Assembly: GCA_030849075.1 (NCBI GenBank)
Contig: JASAOO010003555.1
Location: 1 to 64,000 of the forward strand
Length of the DNA: 64,000 nucleotides
Direction of reading: 5' to 3'
DNA from: Zelonia costaricensis
Lineage: Eukaryota > Euglenozoa > Kinetoplastea > Trypanosomatida > Trypanosomatidae
Below the pieces are notes generated by a model. That model worked only from the letters and a program-made list of their open reading frames with translations, was not told the DNA's origin and did not search any database. This document shows, one piece after another, positions 8,163 to 16,543 of the stretch. Within the stretch, counting starts at the first letter, position 1. Each line of letters starts with the position of its first letter. Both the position numbers and the translations under genes were made by a program.

Positions 8163-9479
8163 ATGACAGAGCACCGCATTTCCAGCTCGCCTGCTAAAGA
8201 AGAGGGGGTGTCAGCGGAGCCTGCACCAGAGAGCAGCACTGACAAGGAGTTTGTCGTCTGGAGAGCAGCCGAGAAGGTGCTTCAGGGTGCCACGCTGGAG
8301 CTGCCCCGCGTGGCTCGCTGCGTCGCTGCCGCCACAAAAAGGTTGAAGGGCAGAGTGCCGCTGGTGGAGCGCGTCGTGGGCGACACGATCGTCTTCGGCC
8401 CGCTCCGCGGGCACGCCGTGGACTTTGCCAACATTCTGCTGACCAAGGTGCTGCCGAACAAGCGAGTGAAGAACGTCGTCTTCCTCGGCAACTACGTCGA
8501 CGGCGCTCACGAGTCGCTCGAGGTGCTGTTTCTGGTTGCCACCCTAATTGTGTGCTCGCGCTTTCGCATTGTGCCGCTCATCGGCAAGCACGAAATGATG
8601 TATCCGATGCAGCCGGAGAACTTCGGCTCGCTGCGCAACGAAATGCTGCTCAGCTGTGCGCGGCAGCACGTCGTGCTGGACAAGTACGAAACCGTCATGA
8701 AGGATTTCTTCGCCGTCCTGCCGGTGGCGTGTGTCGTGGAGAGGCGCTTTTTCTGCGTCGCCGGCGGCCCCGCCTCGGGCTTCCGCACCCTCGAGGAGAT
8801 GTCGGCGAGTGGGGTCACGCAGGAGGCTCTGCGCGAGTTTGTCTTCAACGAGCCCATGGACGAGGATGAGGAGCGCATCGCAGACGGGAGCGCGTTCGTC
8901 GCCTCGCAGAGCAACGAGCTGGCCTTCCGCTACACCTTTAACGCGGCGTGCAACTTCCTGAGCCGCAACCGGCTAGGCATGTTCATTGTCGGCATGGAGT
9001 ATCACACGAGCCGTCCGGACTACGACAGTTTTGCGCGGCCGAACCACTACAAGGAGTCCATCTACTTTCCAGGCTACATTCTCGGCCGCATCCACCCTGA
9101 GACGCAGGTGCCGGCGGTGCTGACCATGTTCTCGGCGCCGTGTTTCTGCGGGGTCAACCGCAACAACGCCTGCATTGCCGAAATTGCGGACAAGCGGCTG
9201 GAGGTGCAGGAGCTGAGCGTGTATGCAAAACGCCCCCTCGTCACGCCTGGGACGCAGGACCACGCTTTTTCCTGGGCGCAGCCGATGCTGGAGCGCGCCA
9301 TTGTCGCCATCGCGCGGGAGATGATCTTCGGCGTTGTGAAGGCAGACGCCTCCCCTGAGAGCGACGCGCGCAGCAAGCACATGGAGGAGGTGGCCGTAGC
9401 GAAGATGCGCCGGATGTGCGTGCTCCTGCAGACGCACAACATCCCGCTCCCCGAGGTGCCCAAGCTAGCCGCGGAGTGA
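8163..9479 (+). CDS. PPP-family serine/threonine phosphatase homologue, predicted inactive
   Basis: The 438-aa protein has the overall PPP phosphatase layout, but each metal-binding motif is altered. The first motif GDxHG reads as GPLRGH (about residue 79-84). GDYVDRG reads GNYVDGA at 109-115, so the bridging Asp is Asn110. GNHE reads GKHE at 141-144, with Lys142 in place of Asn. The HGG motif near residue 200 reads AGG. The final SAPNY motif reads FSAPCFCG at 323-330. Hydrophobic strands and the spacing between motifs are preserved, so the fold is probably intact while the dinuclear metal site is lost. It may work as a pseudophosphatase scaffold or regulator. The start is the first ATG after AG 8135-8136. 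An N-terminal extension of about 60 residues is Ser/Glu-rich. Confidence 0.75.
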   Translation: MTEHRISSSPAKEEGVSAEPAPESSTDKEFVVWRAAEKVLQGATLELPRVARCVAAATKRLKGRVPLVERVVGDTIVFGPLRGHAVDFANILLTKVLPNKRVKNVVFLGNYVDGAHESLEVLFLVATLIVCSRFRIVPLIGKHEMMYPMQPENFGSLRNEMLLSCARQHVVLDKYETVMKDFFAVLPVACVVERRFFCVAGGPASGFRTLEEMSASGVTQEALREFVFNEPMDEDEERIADGSAFVASQSNELAFRYTFNAACNFLSRNRLGMFIVGMEYHTSRPDYDSFARPNHYKESIYFPGYILGRIHPETQVPAVLTMFSAPCFCGVNRNNACIAEIADKRLEVQELSVYAKRPLVTPGTQDHAFSWAQPMLERAIVAIAREMIFGVVKADASPESDARSKHMEEVAVAKMRRMCVLLQTHNIPLPEVPKLAAE

Positions 9480-9630
9480 GGTCGAGTGAGCGCTGTTCAT
9501 CCCCGCTGCCCATCACTGCACCGACCGCTTCTTGCGTTTGTGTCTTTGCGCAACGCCGCGCGTCTCCCGCTCTACTTTTATCAATTAGGTCGCTGGTGGA
9601 TGCGCTGAATTCTCAGCGTATGCGTTTTTT

Positions 9631-9661
9631 GTGTGTGCGTGTGTGTTTCTGTGTGTTTGTG
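9631..9661. repeat. GT-rich imperfect microsatellite
   Basis: An imperfect alternating G/T stretch lies about 150 nt downstream of the phosphatase-like gene. Confidence 0.6.
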
Positions 9662-10039
9662 ATTATGTTGCCGTCGTGCCGATAGACGGTCTCTCTCTTG
9701 TACTTGTTCTCCGTGGCTGCTGCTGCGTTTTGGAATGGGGAAACTTGCTTGTACTTCTTGGTCGACTCACCGTCAACGTGTTCTGCCCGTCTGCTGAAAA
9801 GGAGAAAGGTGCTGCCGTGACGCGTTCCGTCCCAGGTGCGCGCTGCACGATCGCCCCCTTGGAGTTCCGGGGGGAAGGGCGTTTCGCTAAGGAGCTCTAA
9901 TCCGTCTGACCCCTTTCCGTTTTGCCGTCTCCTACTCGCACATACCCTTTCGTCCTGAGCACATCATCACCACGTGGTGTTCCTGAGTCCGGGTCGCCAA
10001 GCTCTTCCGTCACATCACCTCCAGCCACAGATATCAGAT

Positions 10040-10090
10040 TGCTCTCCGTGTCGCGTTTGCGTCTGTCTGTCTCTCTCATCATAACCACAG
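10040..10090 (+). promoter_or_regulatory. Polypyrimidine tract and SL trans-splice acceptor AG
   Basis: A CT-rich tract is followed by a short A-rich spacer and AG at 10089-10090, 50 nt upstream of the ATG at 10141. Confidence 0.55.
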
Positions 10091-10140
10091 CAAATTGACA
10101 TTTGTTCCCCCTTTCGATCCACCCGCACTGCCACGCAACC

Positions 10141-10719
10141 ATGTCGCGCCTGCTACCGCACTACACGAAGAGCAAGACGGCCTTCCTGTGCGTCGACCTC
10201 CAGAAGGCGTTCGCCGAGCGCATCACAAACTTTCCCAACTGCGTCTTCGTCGCAAACCGGATGGCTCGCACGCATGAGGCGTTGCCGGAGTACACCAAGT
10301 ACATTGCCACGGAGCAGTACCCCAAGGGGCTTGGTCACACGGTGCCGGAGGTGACGCTCCCCCAGTCGGGGCACGTCATCTCAAAGACGCGTTTCTCGTG
10401 CATCGTGCCGGAGGTGGAGAAGCTGCTCGAGGATGTGGAGAACGTCGTCGTCTTTGGCATCGAGGGGCACGCCTGCATTCTGCAAACGACGGCCGACCTG
10501 CTGGACATGAACAAGCGTGTGATCCTCCCCGTTGACGGCCTCGGCAGTCAGAAGCACACGGACCTCAAGGCGGCTGTCAAGCTGATGCGCTCGTGGGGTC
10601 CGAAGTGCGAGCTCACCACCTCCGAGTCGATTCTGCTCCAGATCACGCGCGACGCCTCTGATCCCTACTTCAAGAAGATCGCGAAGCTCCTGCGCGACGA
10701 GCCGCCGATCCCGCTGTGA
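10141..10719 (+). CDS. Isochorismatase-family hydrolase (MAR1-like)
   Basis: The 192-aa protein is a complete isochorismatase-fold hydrolase. The cysteine-hydrolase triad is visible: Asp19 in the FLCVDLQ strand, Lys82 in the ISKTRFS segment and Cys112 in the GIEGHACI turn. The Gly-Ile-Glu turn before the cysteine is the typical family signature, with Glu in place of the more frequent Thr or Ser. Human ISOC1/2 are relatives. From memory, the mitochondrial-associated ribonuclease MAR1 of Leishmania tarentolae is annotated in this family; I could not check this. The triad argues for hydrolysis of a small substrate, and a nuclease role is not evident from the sequence. No mitochondrial presequence is obvious. 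The ATG at 10141 follows AG 10089-10090; a codon at 10102 in frame is not ATG. Confidence 0.85.
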   Translation: MSRLLPHYTKSKTAFLCVDLQKAFAERITNFPNCVFVANRMARTHEALPEYTKYIATEQYPKGLGHTVPEVTLPQSGHVISKTRFSCIVPEVEKLLEDVENVVVFGIEGHACILQTTADLLDMNKRVILPVDGLGSQKHTDLKAAVKLMRSWGPKCELTTSESILLQITRDASDPYFKKIAKLLRDEPPIPL

Positions 10720-11799
10720 GCGCGCACCACAGCGCTAGCCAACTCCCCAAAGTTGAGTAGGGGGGGGGGAATGGCGGAGGCGCGACGTGTGTGGTGGGAT
10801 AGGAAGTGCAAGGGTGTGTTGCGCAAGAACTCGACGGCCGGTCGGGTGAGCACGCTGGGAAGCCACTTGCGAGTCAACACGCGGAGATGCAGGTGCTGCT
10901 TTTGCGGTGGCTCCTGTGGACCCAGCTCACTTTGTTCTTGTCACGTCCTTCCCCACTTCAGCCCGCAGATGTGTTGCGGCTGACCCGCTTTTCGCCTCCC
11001 TGCTTCCCCGCGAGGAGGATCAAAAAAAAAAAAGGCTGATGTTTCTCGTCTATTCTACCTGTCTCTCCGTGTGAGTGACCGTCCGCGCGCTGCCGACACG
11101 TTGGGCAGCGCTGACAAGCGGGTCCCTCCGATGTTGGTCCGCTTTCGAGTGCTTGCTCCCGGGCGTTCGACTCGGCACCAGGCACTCGGACAGACCCGCG
11201 CCTCGCTTGCTTTAGATCCCTACTCTCGCTTTTCTGTTTCCCACGCCCTGCACCTGTGTCCTGCTGGCTGTCCTCCGGGGTGGTCTGCAACGCCTTTTTG
11301 GGGGCTCAAGTGGACTTCAGCGTCTCCTTTTATCGAGGCTGCGTGAGCCATGCTAGCGTCTTCCGAATGCGACAAAAAATGGAAACACGCACACAAAAAA
11401 GAAAAGGAATGAGCCGCTGCTGTCCAAGGCCGCGAGGAGTCAAAGCAAGGACCGCTGCTAATGCTCTTGTTGGGCTCCTGTTGTCCTCCTCCGCGAGCCC
11501 ACCACCGCACACGGAGAGCAAAGGGGAGATCGACATCGGGTCAGGATGCTTGACAGTACGTGGGAAACTCTGGCAGGTCGGCGCGGCGATGCACACAGCT
11601 GGTGTCGCCCGTCCTCTCCTCTCCATCACTGTCGGTGGGAGCAGCGTCCTCACGCGAAGGCCGAGACCAGGGTTGCTCTTGTCGGCGCTCGTCCGTTATC
11701 CCCTCTGGTTCGTCTGCCTGCGTCCTCTCCACCTTGCCACTGTGACACACCTCCTGCTTTTTGGTTTGCGTCTCTCTTTGCGTCGCTGCAGCAACCATC
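10720..11799 (+). other. Intergenic region, about 1.1 kb
   Basis: G-runs near 10761-10770 and A-runs near 11024-11034 and 11394-11406 are present. The last 80 nt form a T/C-rich tract ending at AG 11790-11791. Open frames across 11256-11800 overlap the next gene in another frame and lack coding bias. No RNA gene or repeat is evident. Confidence 0.55.
11720..11791 (+). promoter_or_regulatory. Polypyrimidine tract and SL trans-splice acceptor AG
   Basis: A long T/C-rich stretch ends in AG at 11790-11791, only 8 nt before the ATG at 11800. Confidence 0.55.
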
Positions 11800-13551
11800 A
11801 TGAGCTCGGAATTCTCGCTCCTGCAGCACCTCGGCGTCTCTGTGGACAGGGCCGCCACGGACGCACCAGCGGCGGCCCACCCGAGTGCCGCAGACGGCAC
11901 ACGCAAGGAAGCTGTTCGCGTTTGGGCCCCAGCCAACCACCCACCTTCGCGCAGTGGGCGGTCAGACGAGACGCGGCACGCACTGGAAAAGCGGCGCAAG
12001 GGTCCACAGGTCAGCTACGCGGACCCGACAGGCGAAGTGCTCTTGCGGCGTGAGCGTGGGGCGGAGGTGCAGTATGTGGTGTACAACTCCAAGGTGCCCT
12101 CTGTCTACGGCGTGAACAGGCGCCTGGCCGAGAGAAGGAGGGCCGAGAAGGAGCGCGAGGCTCACTCGGCTCTGGTAAACTACGGCCTCGAGCTCGGCGG
12201 GGACGAGTCGCGTCAGGAGGCGGCGCGGCGCGAGGTCCTGCAAGAGCTGCGGCGTTGGAACCAGGAGCAGGCGCAACTCAAGCGTGAGGAGGAGCGCCGT
12301 GAGCGAGAGCGGCGCATCGCCCATGAGCAAGCCCTGCTGCAGTACACCGCGGCTGAGGCGCTCCGCCAAGAGGAGGAGGTAAGTCGGCAGAAGGCGTGCC
12401 GTGAGGCGGAAAGCCTTGCGGCGGTGGAAGCGGCTGTTTCGTCCCGACGGGAGGCACAGCGGGCGGCGGCGCAGGCAGAGGGCGTTGGCGTTTCTGCGGC
12501 GCCGTGGTGCGGCGAGGACGAGGACGGGCTCAGGCGCCGCGGCGAGGAAGCGCGGCGGCGCCAGTGTGCCGAGGAGAACTTCCGTGCGGCAGCCCTGCGG
12601 CGCGCTGAGCGCAAGGCACAGGTCGAGTCGGAGCGTGCTAGCGCGCAGGCCGAACGCGCCGCGCTGCAGCGCCAGCTGGCGGACGAGCACGCGCGCGCGC
12701 TGGAGAAACACCAGCGTGACTCCGCTGCGCTTCGCTGTGCGCACGAGGCGGAGCAGGAGCGGCGCTGGCGGGAGGAGGCAGCTGCCGCGGGGAGCCGCCG
12801 TCAGCCGTGCGGCTCGCTCTTCAGCGCCGTGGAGAAACGGGAGAGAGAGGAGGCGCTGCGCGCGCGCCGGCAAGTCATTGAGGATGCGAGCGAGAATGCG
12901 CGTCTTGCCGCGAGCAAGCGCGCCGCAGCGGAGGCGGAGAAGAGGCGAGAGCGGCAGTACGCGGCCGACTGCGCCCAGACCGAGCTCGAGAGCTTCCGCC
13001 GTGAGGTCGAGCAGGAGCGGCAGCGACGCCAGCGCGAGCAGGTGCGGCTGCAGGAGGCGGCGGCCGCCGCTGCGGCAACGCGCAAGGCGAAGGCTGATGA
13101 AGCGAAAGCGCGCGAGGAGACGGCGCAGGCGCTCCTTTTCTGGAAGGAGGACCGTGCTTTGTCAGCGGATGCGGCCAAGACTGCCGAAGCTCGGCGCTTC
13201 CACGAGGACCTGCGACGGCAGGCAGACCGAAAGCGTGCGGAGCGCGCCCGCGAGGCAGAGCACGAGCGGTCACAAGAGCGGGCGCTGCTCGAGTACGACA
13301 TGCGAGTCGCAGAGGAGACGGCGGCGCGCGAGCGCGGCGAGGCGCAGGCGAAGGCCGCAGAGCTGCGGCACTCTCTCGAGTGGCAGATGGCGATGAAGCG
13401 TGAGGGCGCAGAGAAGGAGCGGCGTGCAGCTGCGGTGGCGGACGTCACGCGCGTCCAGGCCGCCGAGGCAAAGGCGCTGTACCGCTGCCCCGTGACGGGC
13501 GACCTCTTGCCGGCGAGCGCGTACGAGTTTGGCGTGCAGCGTGGCCGCTGA
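11800..13551 (+). CDS. Coiled-coil protein rich in Glu, Arg and Ala, 583 aa
   Basis: About the first 100 residues are mixed and contain a Tyr/Val-rich patch (VQYVVYNSKVPSVYG, residues 87-101). From about residue 110 to 555 the protein is a continuous, highly charged Glu/Arg/Gln/Ala coiled coil of the trichohyalin/TPH type, with only a short break near 235-250. A small C-terminal module (about the last 30 residues) reads YRCPVTGDLLPASAYEF and looks like a separate, conserved tag. This layout is common among flagellar axoneme and microtubule inner proteins, so a cytoskeletal or flagellar role is a reasonable guess, but no signature proves it. The start is the first ATG after AG 11790-11791. Antisense open frames across the region result from codon bias. 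Confidence 0.85.
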   Translation: MSSEFSLLQHLGVSVDRAATDAPAAAHPSAADGTRKEAVRVWAPANHPPSRSGRSDETRHALEKRRKGPQVSYADPTGEVLLRRERGAEVQYVVYNSKVPSVYGVNRRLAERRRAEKEREAHSALVNYGLELGGDESRQEAARREVLQELRRWNQEQAQLKREEERRERERRIAHEQALLQYTAAEALRQEEEVSRQKACREAESLAAVEAAVSSRREAQRAAAQAEGVGVSAAPWCGEDEDGLRRRGEEARRRQCAEENFRAAALRRAERKAQVESERASAQAERAALQRQLADEHARALEKHQRDSAALRCAHEAEQERRWREEAAAAGSRRQPCGSLFSAVEKREREEALRARRQVIEDASENARLAASKRAAAEAEKRRERQYAADCAQTELESFRREVEQERQRRQREQVRLQEAAAAAAATRKAKADEAKAREETAQALLFWKEDRALSADAAKTAEARRFHEDLRRQADRKRAERAREAEHERSQERALLEYDMRVAEETAARERGEAQAKAAELRHSLEWQMAMKREGAEKERRAAAVADVTRVQAAEAKALYRCPVTGDLLPASAYEFGVQRGR

Positions 13552-14399
13552 CGTGCATTCTGGTGATTGACGCTCCGCGGTTTTTTTGTCCTTCTCGCCG
13601 TGCGGCACGGGGGAAGTGGGCGTTCTAGAGTACGGGTGCTCTGTTGCGGAGTCCCCCGAGTTGGTGGTAGCGAGCGTCAGGATGCGACTTTTGGGCGTTT
13701 TTCTGTTTTTTTTTTCTTCAGCTCCTCCCAGCGTCCTCGCGGTGGGGTACATCTGTTAGTGTGAAGATCGCCGTCAAGCTTTGCTTTCTAGATCTCATTT
13801 TTTTTTTGTACCTGCTTTTCCTTCTGGCAACTGCACTTGTCAGGTGCACATTCCCAACGTAAACCGTAGAGCACCGAGCGCTAGTCTGAGCCCCGTTGAA
13901 GTGCGTTGATGGGGGGGGGGGTAGTATGCCGACTCTTAAAAGGAGGGGGAGGGGGGCAACATCAGCTGAAGCGGCAACCTTGCCTGGAGGAAAGGCAGGC
14001 GTGTGCGTGAGTAGCGAATGCGTGTATGCGTGTGTGCCGGTTTCTCTCACTTGATCCACTGTTCGGCCTTCGACTCTCACCTCTTCTCGACCTCGCTCGT
14101 TGCGTCGCGTCTGGTTGTGATGGCGATCGCGGTGAGTAGCACTCCTCCCAAAAACAGCCGCTTTATTCGCTTTTTCACAGCTTCCCAAACGGGAAGGCTC
14201 GTGAAGGAAGCCTCACGCGCAGGTCAGAAGGCACGAGAGAAAAGCTGGCGCTCCGCTTACCCCTGCATTGACGGCGCATCTCACTTCTCTCACATTAACA
14301 TGGCTACGGCGCCACAGCACCTCAAAACGCCGGCGCTCTGAGGACCCACCTACCCCCCCCCCCCCCCACCAGAGCGTGTTCTCTTGGAGCGAGATTAAC
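13552..14399 (+). other. Intergenic region with homopolymer runs
   Basis: The gap contains T-runs (13706-13714 and 13798-13807), a G-run (13911-13921) and a 15-C run (14353-14367) that is followed by AG at 14371-14372. A second CT-rich tract at 14070-14098 precedes an ATG at 14120 that opens a 73-codon frame ending at 14341. That frame has weak bias and I leave it uncalled. Confidence 0.5.
14353..14372 (+). promoter_or_regulatory. C15 tract and putative SL trans-splice acceptor
   Basis: A 15-nt pure C run and a short ACC precede AG at 14371-14372, 28 nt before the ATG at 14400. A pure C tract is an unusual acceptor; most in this window are mixed T/C. Confidence 0.45.
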
Positions 14400-14708
14400 A
14401 TGGACGACCCAGAGCTGGTGAGCTGCAATGCGAAGGTGCAGGCGGTGGCCACGGACGCCCGTCCCATGGGCTATGGATCGCTTTGCACAGAGGCGCCTCA
14501 GAGCGAAAGCCAGGTGCCGTTTCTGGAGCAGGAGGTGTTGCGCCTGTCGGCGCTGCAGCATCTGCGCGTGTGCAGGCCATCTGGACGACCATCTGCAGCG
14601 CCTGCAGAAACGCCGATATGGGGAGTCCTAAAACAAGCGATCTGGGATTCGTGGAGTGTCTTTCTTGCCGTTGTAATCGTCCTCTGGCTGCACGCGTCCA
14701 CTCTGTGA
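14400..14708 (+). CDS. Small predicted tail-anchored membrane protein, 102 aa
   Basis: The protein has a short soluble N-terminal part with several Cys residues, a polar Pro/Ser/Ala-rich linker (about residues 54-68), and a single strongly hydrophobic segment near the C-terminus (about residues 78-98: SWSVFLAVVIVLWLH) followed by only a few residues. There is no N-terminal signal, so it should insert post-translationally as a tail-anchored protein with its N-terminus in the cytosol. I recognise no family; a SNARE-like heptad region is not clear. Third-position GC is lower than in large neighbours, so coding status is moderate. The start is the first ATG after the AG at 14371-14372. Confidence 0.55.
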   Translation: MDDPELVSCNAKVQAVATDARPMGYGSLCTEAPQSESQVPFLEQEVLRLSALQHLRVCRPSGRPSAAPAETPIWGVLKQAIWDSWSVFLAVVIVLWLHASTL

Positions 14709-15208
14709 TGACGCGGGTAGCGGCTTCAGAGCTTCCCGACCCCTTGTGTGTGCTTGCTTGTGCGCGTTTGTGCAGTGGCACAGGTGATGCCGCGAGCATT
14801 GTTTGGTTTCTGTTTTCCTCTCCTGCGGGTGTGAAACGTTGACAGACCTGCTTTCTTCGCTGCTCCTCGTGTATTCTCCAAGAACAGAAAACGGAAAACA
14901 CCTGCAAAGTGTGGCGCGGGGGGCTGCTGGTGCGCTTGTCACCTTTGTGAGCCAAAAAAAAAACAAGAAAGCGGCTTTTGGGCTCTCTGAAAAGGCATAA
15001 CCTAAGATGTGCTGCGAGTCCTCTTTTCCCACGTGTGGCCGTGGTGAAATTGAGGGTTCGCCGCCGGCACTTGCTACCACTGCTGTACTCGCTGCTTGCC
15101 CCACTCACCTCGCTGCTCCCGCGTTTCTAATGCTATCCCGCTACAGCACACTCTGCAAAGCAAGAACTACAGGTGTACTACAACTTAGCTCGCTGTTGCT
15201 GCGCAGCC
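14709..15208 (+). other. Intergenic region with splice acceptor
   Basis: An A-run at 14956-14964 and a T/C-rich tract at about 15068-15140 with AG at 15145-15146 are present. The tract serves the next gene. Confidence 0.6.
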
Positions 15209-15826
15209 ATGCAGTCGGTGCTCCCCTACACCACCAACCCGACCCAGATCGCGTCGATTGAGAAGCTGAAGCTCATCAACCCGTCGTCGGCCGCCACGAC
15301 CGGCCCGTACGTGAACGTCCGCGACCCGAAGCTCGTCGTGGGCGGACTGCTGCACAATTGGGATGCCGAGGCGGCTCATGCGCTTCTCAACGCCCCGAAG
15401 ACCGTGCAGACGTGGGACCTCTCGTGGACGGAGGACGAGACCGCGTGGGAGGAGCGGGTGCACCGGTGCAGCTACCCCGAGGAGGTCGAGGACCTTCTGC
15501 CGGCCAAATGGATCGGCTACCGTGTGCAGAGCGACGTTGACGAGGCGCTCGCGCGGGTGTGCAAGCTGTGCACGGCGCTCGTCGACCGCTTCATTGCTTT
15601 GTCGCAAGGCAACAACGCCAACGTCTCGACGGCCAAGTGGCGGCAACGGCAGGCGCTCTACGACCGACTCGGCGCTGTCATGGAGCTCCTGGAGGCTTCC
15701 GTTGGTGAGGCTATCCCTATTCTGAAGCTCAAGGATCCTGAGTTTATTCAAAACTGCTGGACGCAGATGCAGGACGACGAGCGTGTCGAGATCATGTCGG
15801 CGCTCGGTACGACAGACTTCGAGTAG
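15209..15826 (+). CDS. Hypothetical protein, 205 aa
   Basis: I do not recognise a family. The protein is acidic and mostly helical, with a Trp-rich central part (DLSWTEDETAWEERV, about residues 66-80; AKWIGYRV near 96), a helix around 106-128 and further helices to the end. No signal peptide, transmembrane segment or repeats are visible. Coding bias is strong. The start at 15209 is the second Met of an open frame that extends to 15173; the codon at 15173 is not ATG, and 15209 follows AG 15145-15146. Fold prediction would be informative. Confidence 0.85.
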   Translation: MQSVLPYTTNPTQIASIEKLKLINPSSAATTGPYVNVRDPKLVVGGLLHNWDAEAAHALLNAPKTVQTWDLSWTEDETAWEERVHRCSYPEEVEDLLPAKWIGYRVQSDVDEALARVCKLCTALVDRFIALSQGNNANVSTAKWRQRQALYDRLGAVMELLEASVGEAIPILKLKDPEFIQNCWTQMQDDERVEIMSALGTTDFE

Positions 15827-16543
15827 CGAGGGTAGAACGGGGGCGGGAATGATCAGACTGGCGCCGGGCTTTGCAGGGGGAAGCAGCCGGGTGAACGCAG
15901 TCTGTGCTGCGCTGCCCCTTCTCGCGTTCAGCTTACGTGCACTTCGTTTTTGTTGTCGCTTATAGAAGGTGGGTTTGGCCGTCGCTCCAGTGCCAAGCAT
16001 CGGGCAGGCGACCGAGTCGCCCATCACGCCTATCCCAGGCGTTAGTGTGCTTTTTCGGGACCTACTATGCTAGATCAGGCGACAAGGCAGCGCTTGCGTT
16101 TGCTGCCGCCTTCACGCGGTGTGTGGGTGCGCGTGCTCAAGTTGTTTTGTGGTTTTAGATGCCAGAAGTCAGCGCCGACGGCGAGCCTGAAAAAAAGAGG
16201 TAAAAGCTGATTGTTACGCTTCCGGCTACGACTGGTGCGGTTTCGCAGTCGGCGCGCTGGAAGTGACAGTGCCGCGGCCGACGCACTGCTCCTGAACGCT
16301 GCGAGAAAGGGCCGTCGAGGCATGCCATGGCCTCTGCGAATGCTGTCCAGTGGCGATGCACAAACGAAGTGCACGCGCATTTCTCGCTTACCTCGGTGCT
16401 GCTCGCTCTTCTACCAGCTCTGCTCCTCTTCACTGCAAACACACGTGCTGTTGCACACACTCTCGCCGGCCTCCTCATGCGGCTTCTCCGGTGACTTGAA
16501 TGGTAGAAACGTACCTCTGTTCTAGTGCTCGATTTCGCTGGCC
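15827..16543 (+). other. Intergenic region with splice acceptor candidates
   Basis: The right half is CT-rich (16385-16445), with AG at 16416-16417 and later AGs before the ATG at 16544; the exact acceptor cannot be chosen. Small open frames here lack bias. Confidence 0.55.

Larger units (their letters stand above)
9480..10140 (+). other. Intergenic region with GT repeat and splice acceptor
   Basis: The gap holds a degenerate GT-rich stretch at 9631-9661 and, near its right end, a pyrimidine tract with AG at 10089-10090. Nothing else is supported. Confidence 0.6.

Noticed and set aside
11256..12053. 265-codon open frame before and inside the coiled-coil gene
   Set aside because: It lacks coding bias in its first half and overlaps the true frame in its second half.
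14120..14341. 73-codon frame after a CT tract
   Set aside because: Third-position bias is weak and it ends just before the tail-anchored gene; it may be leader sequence of that gene.
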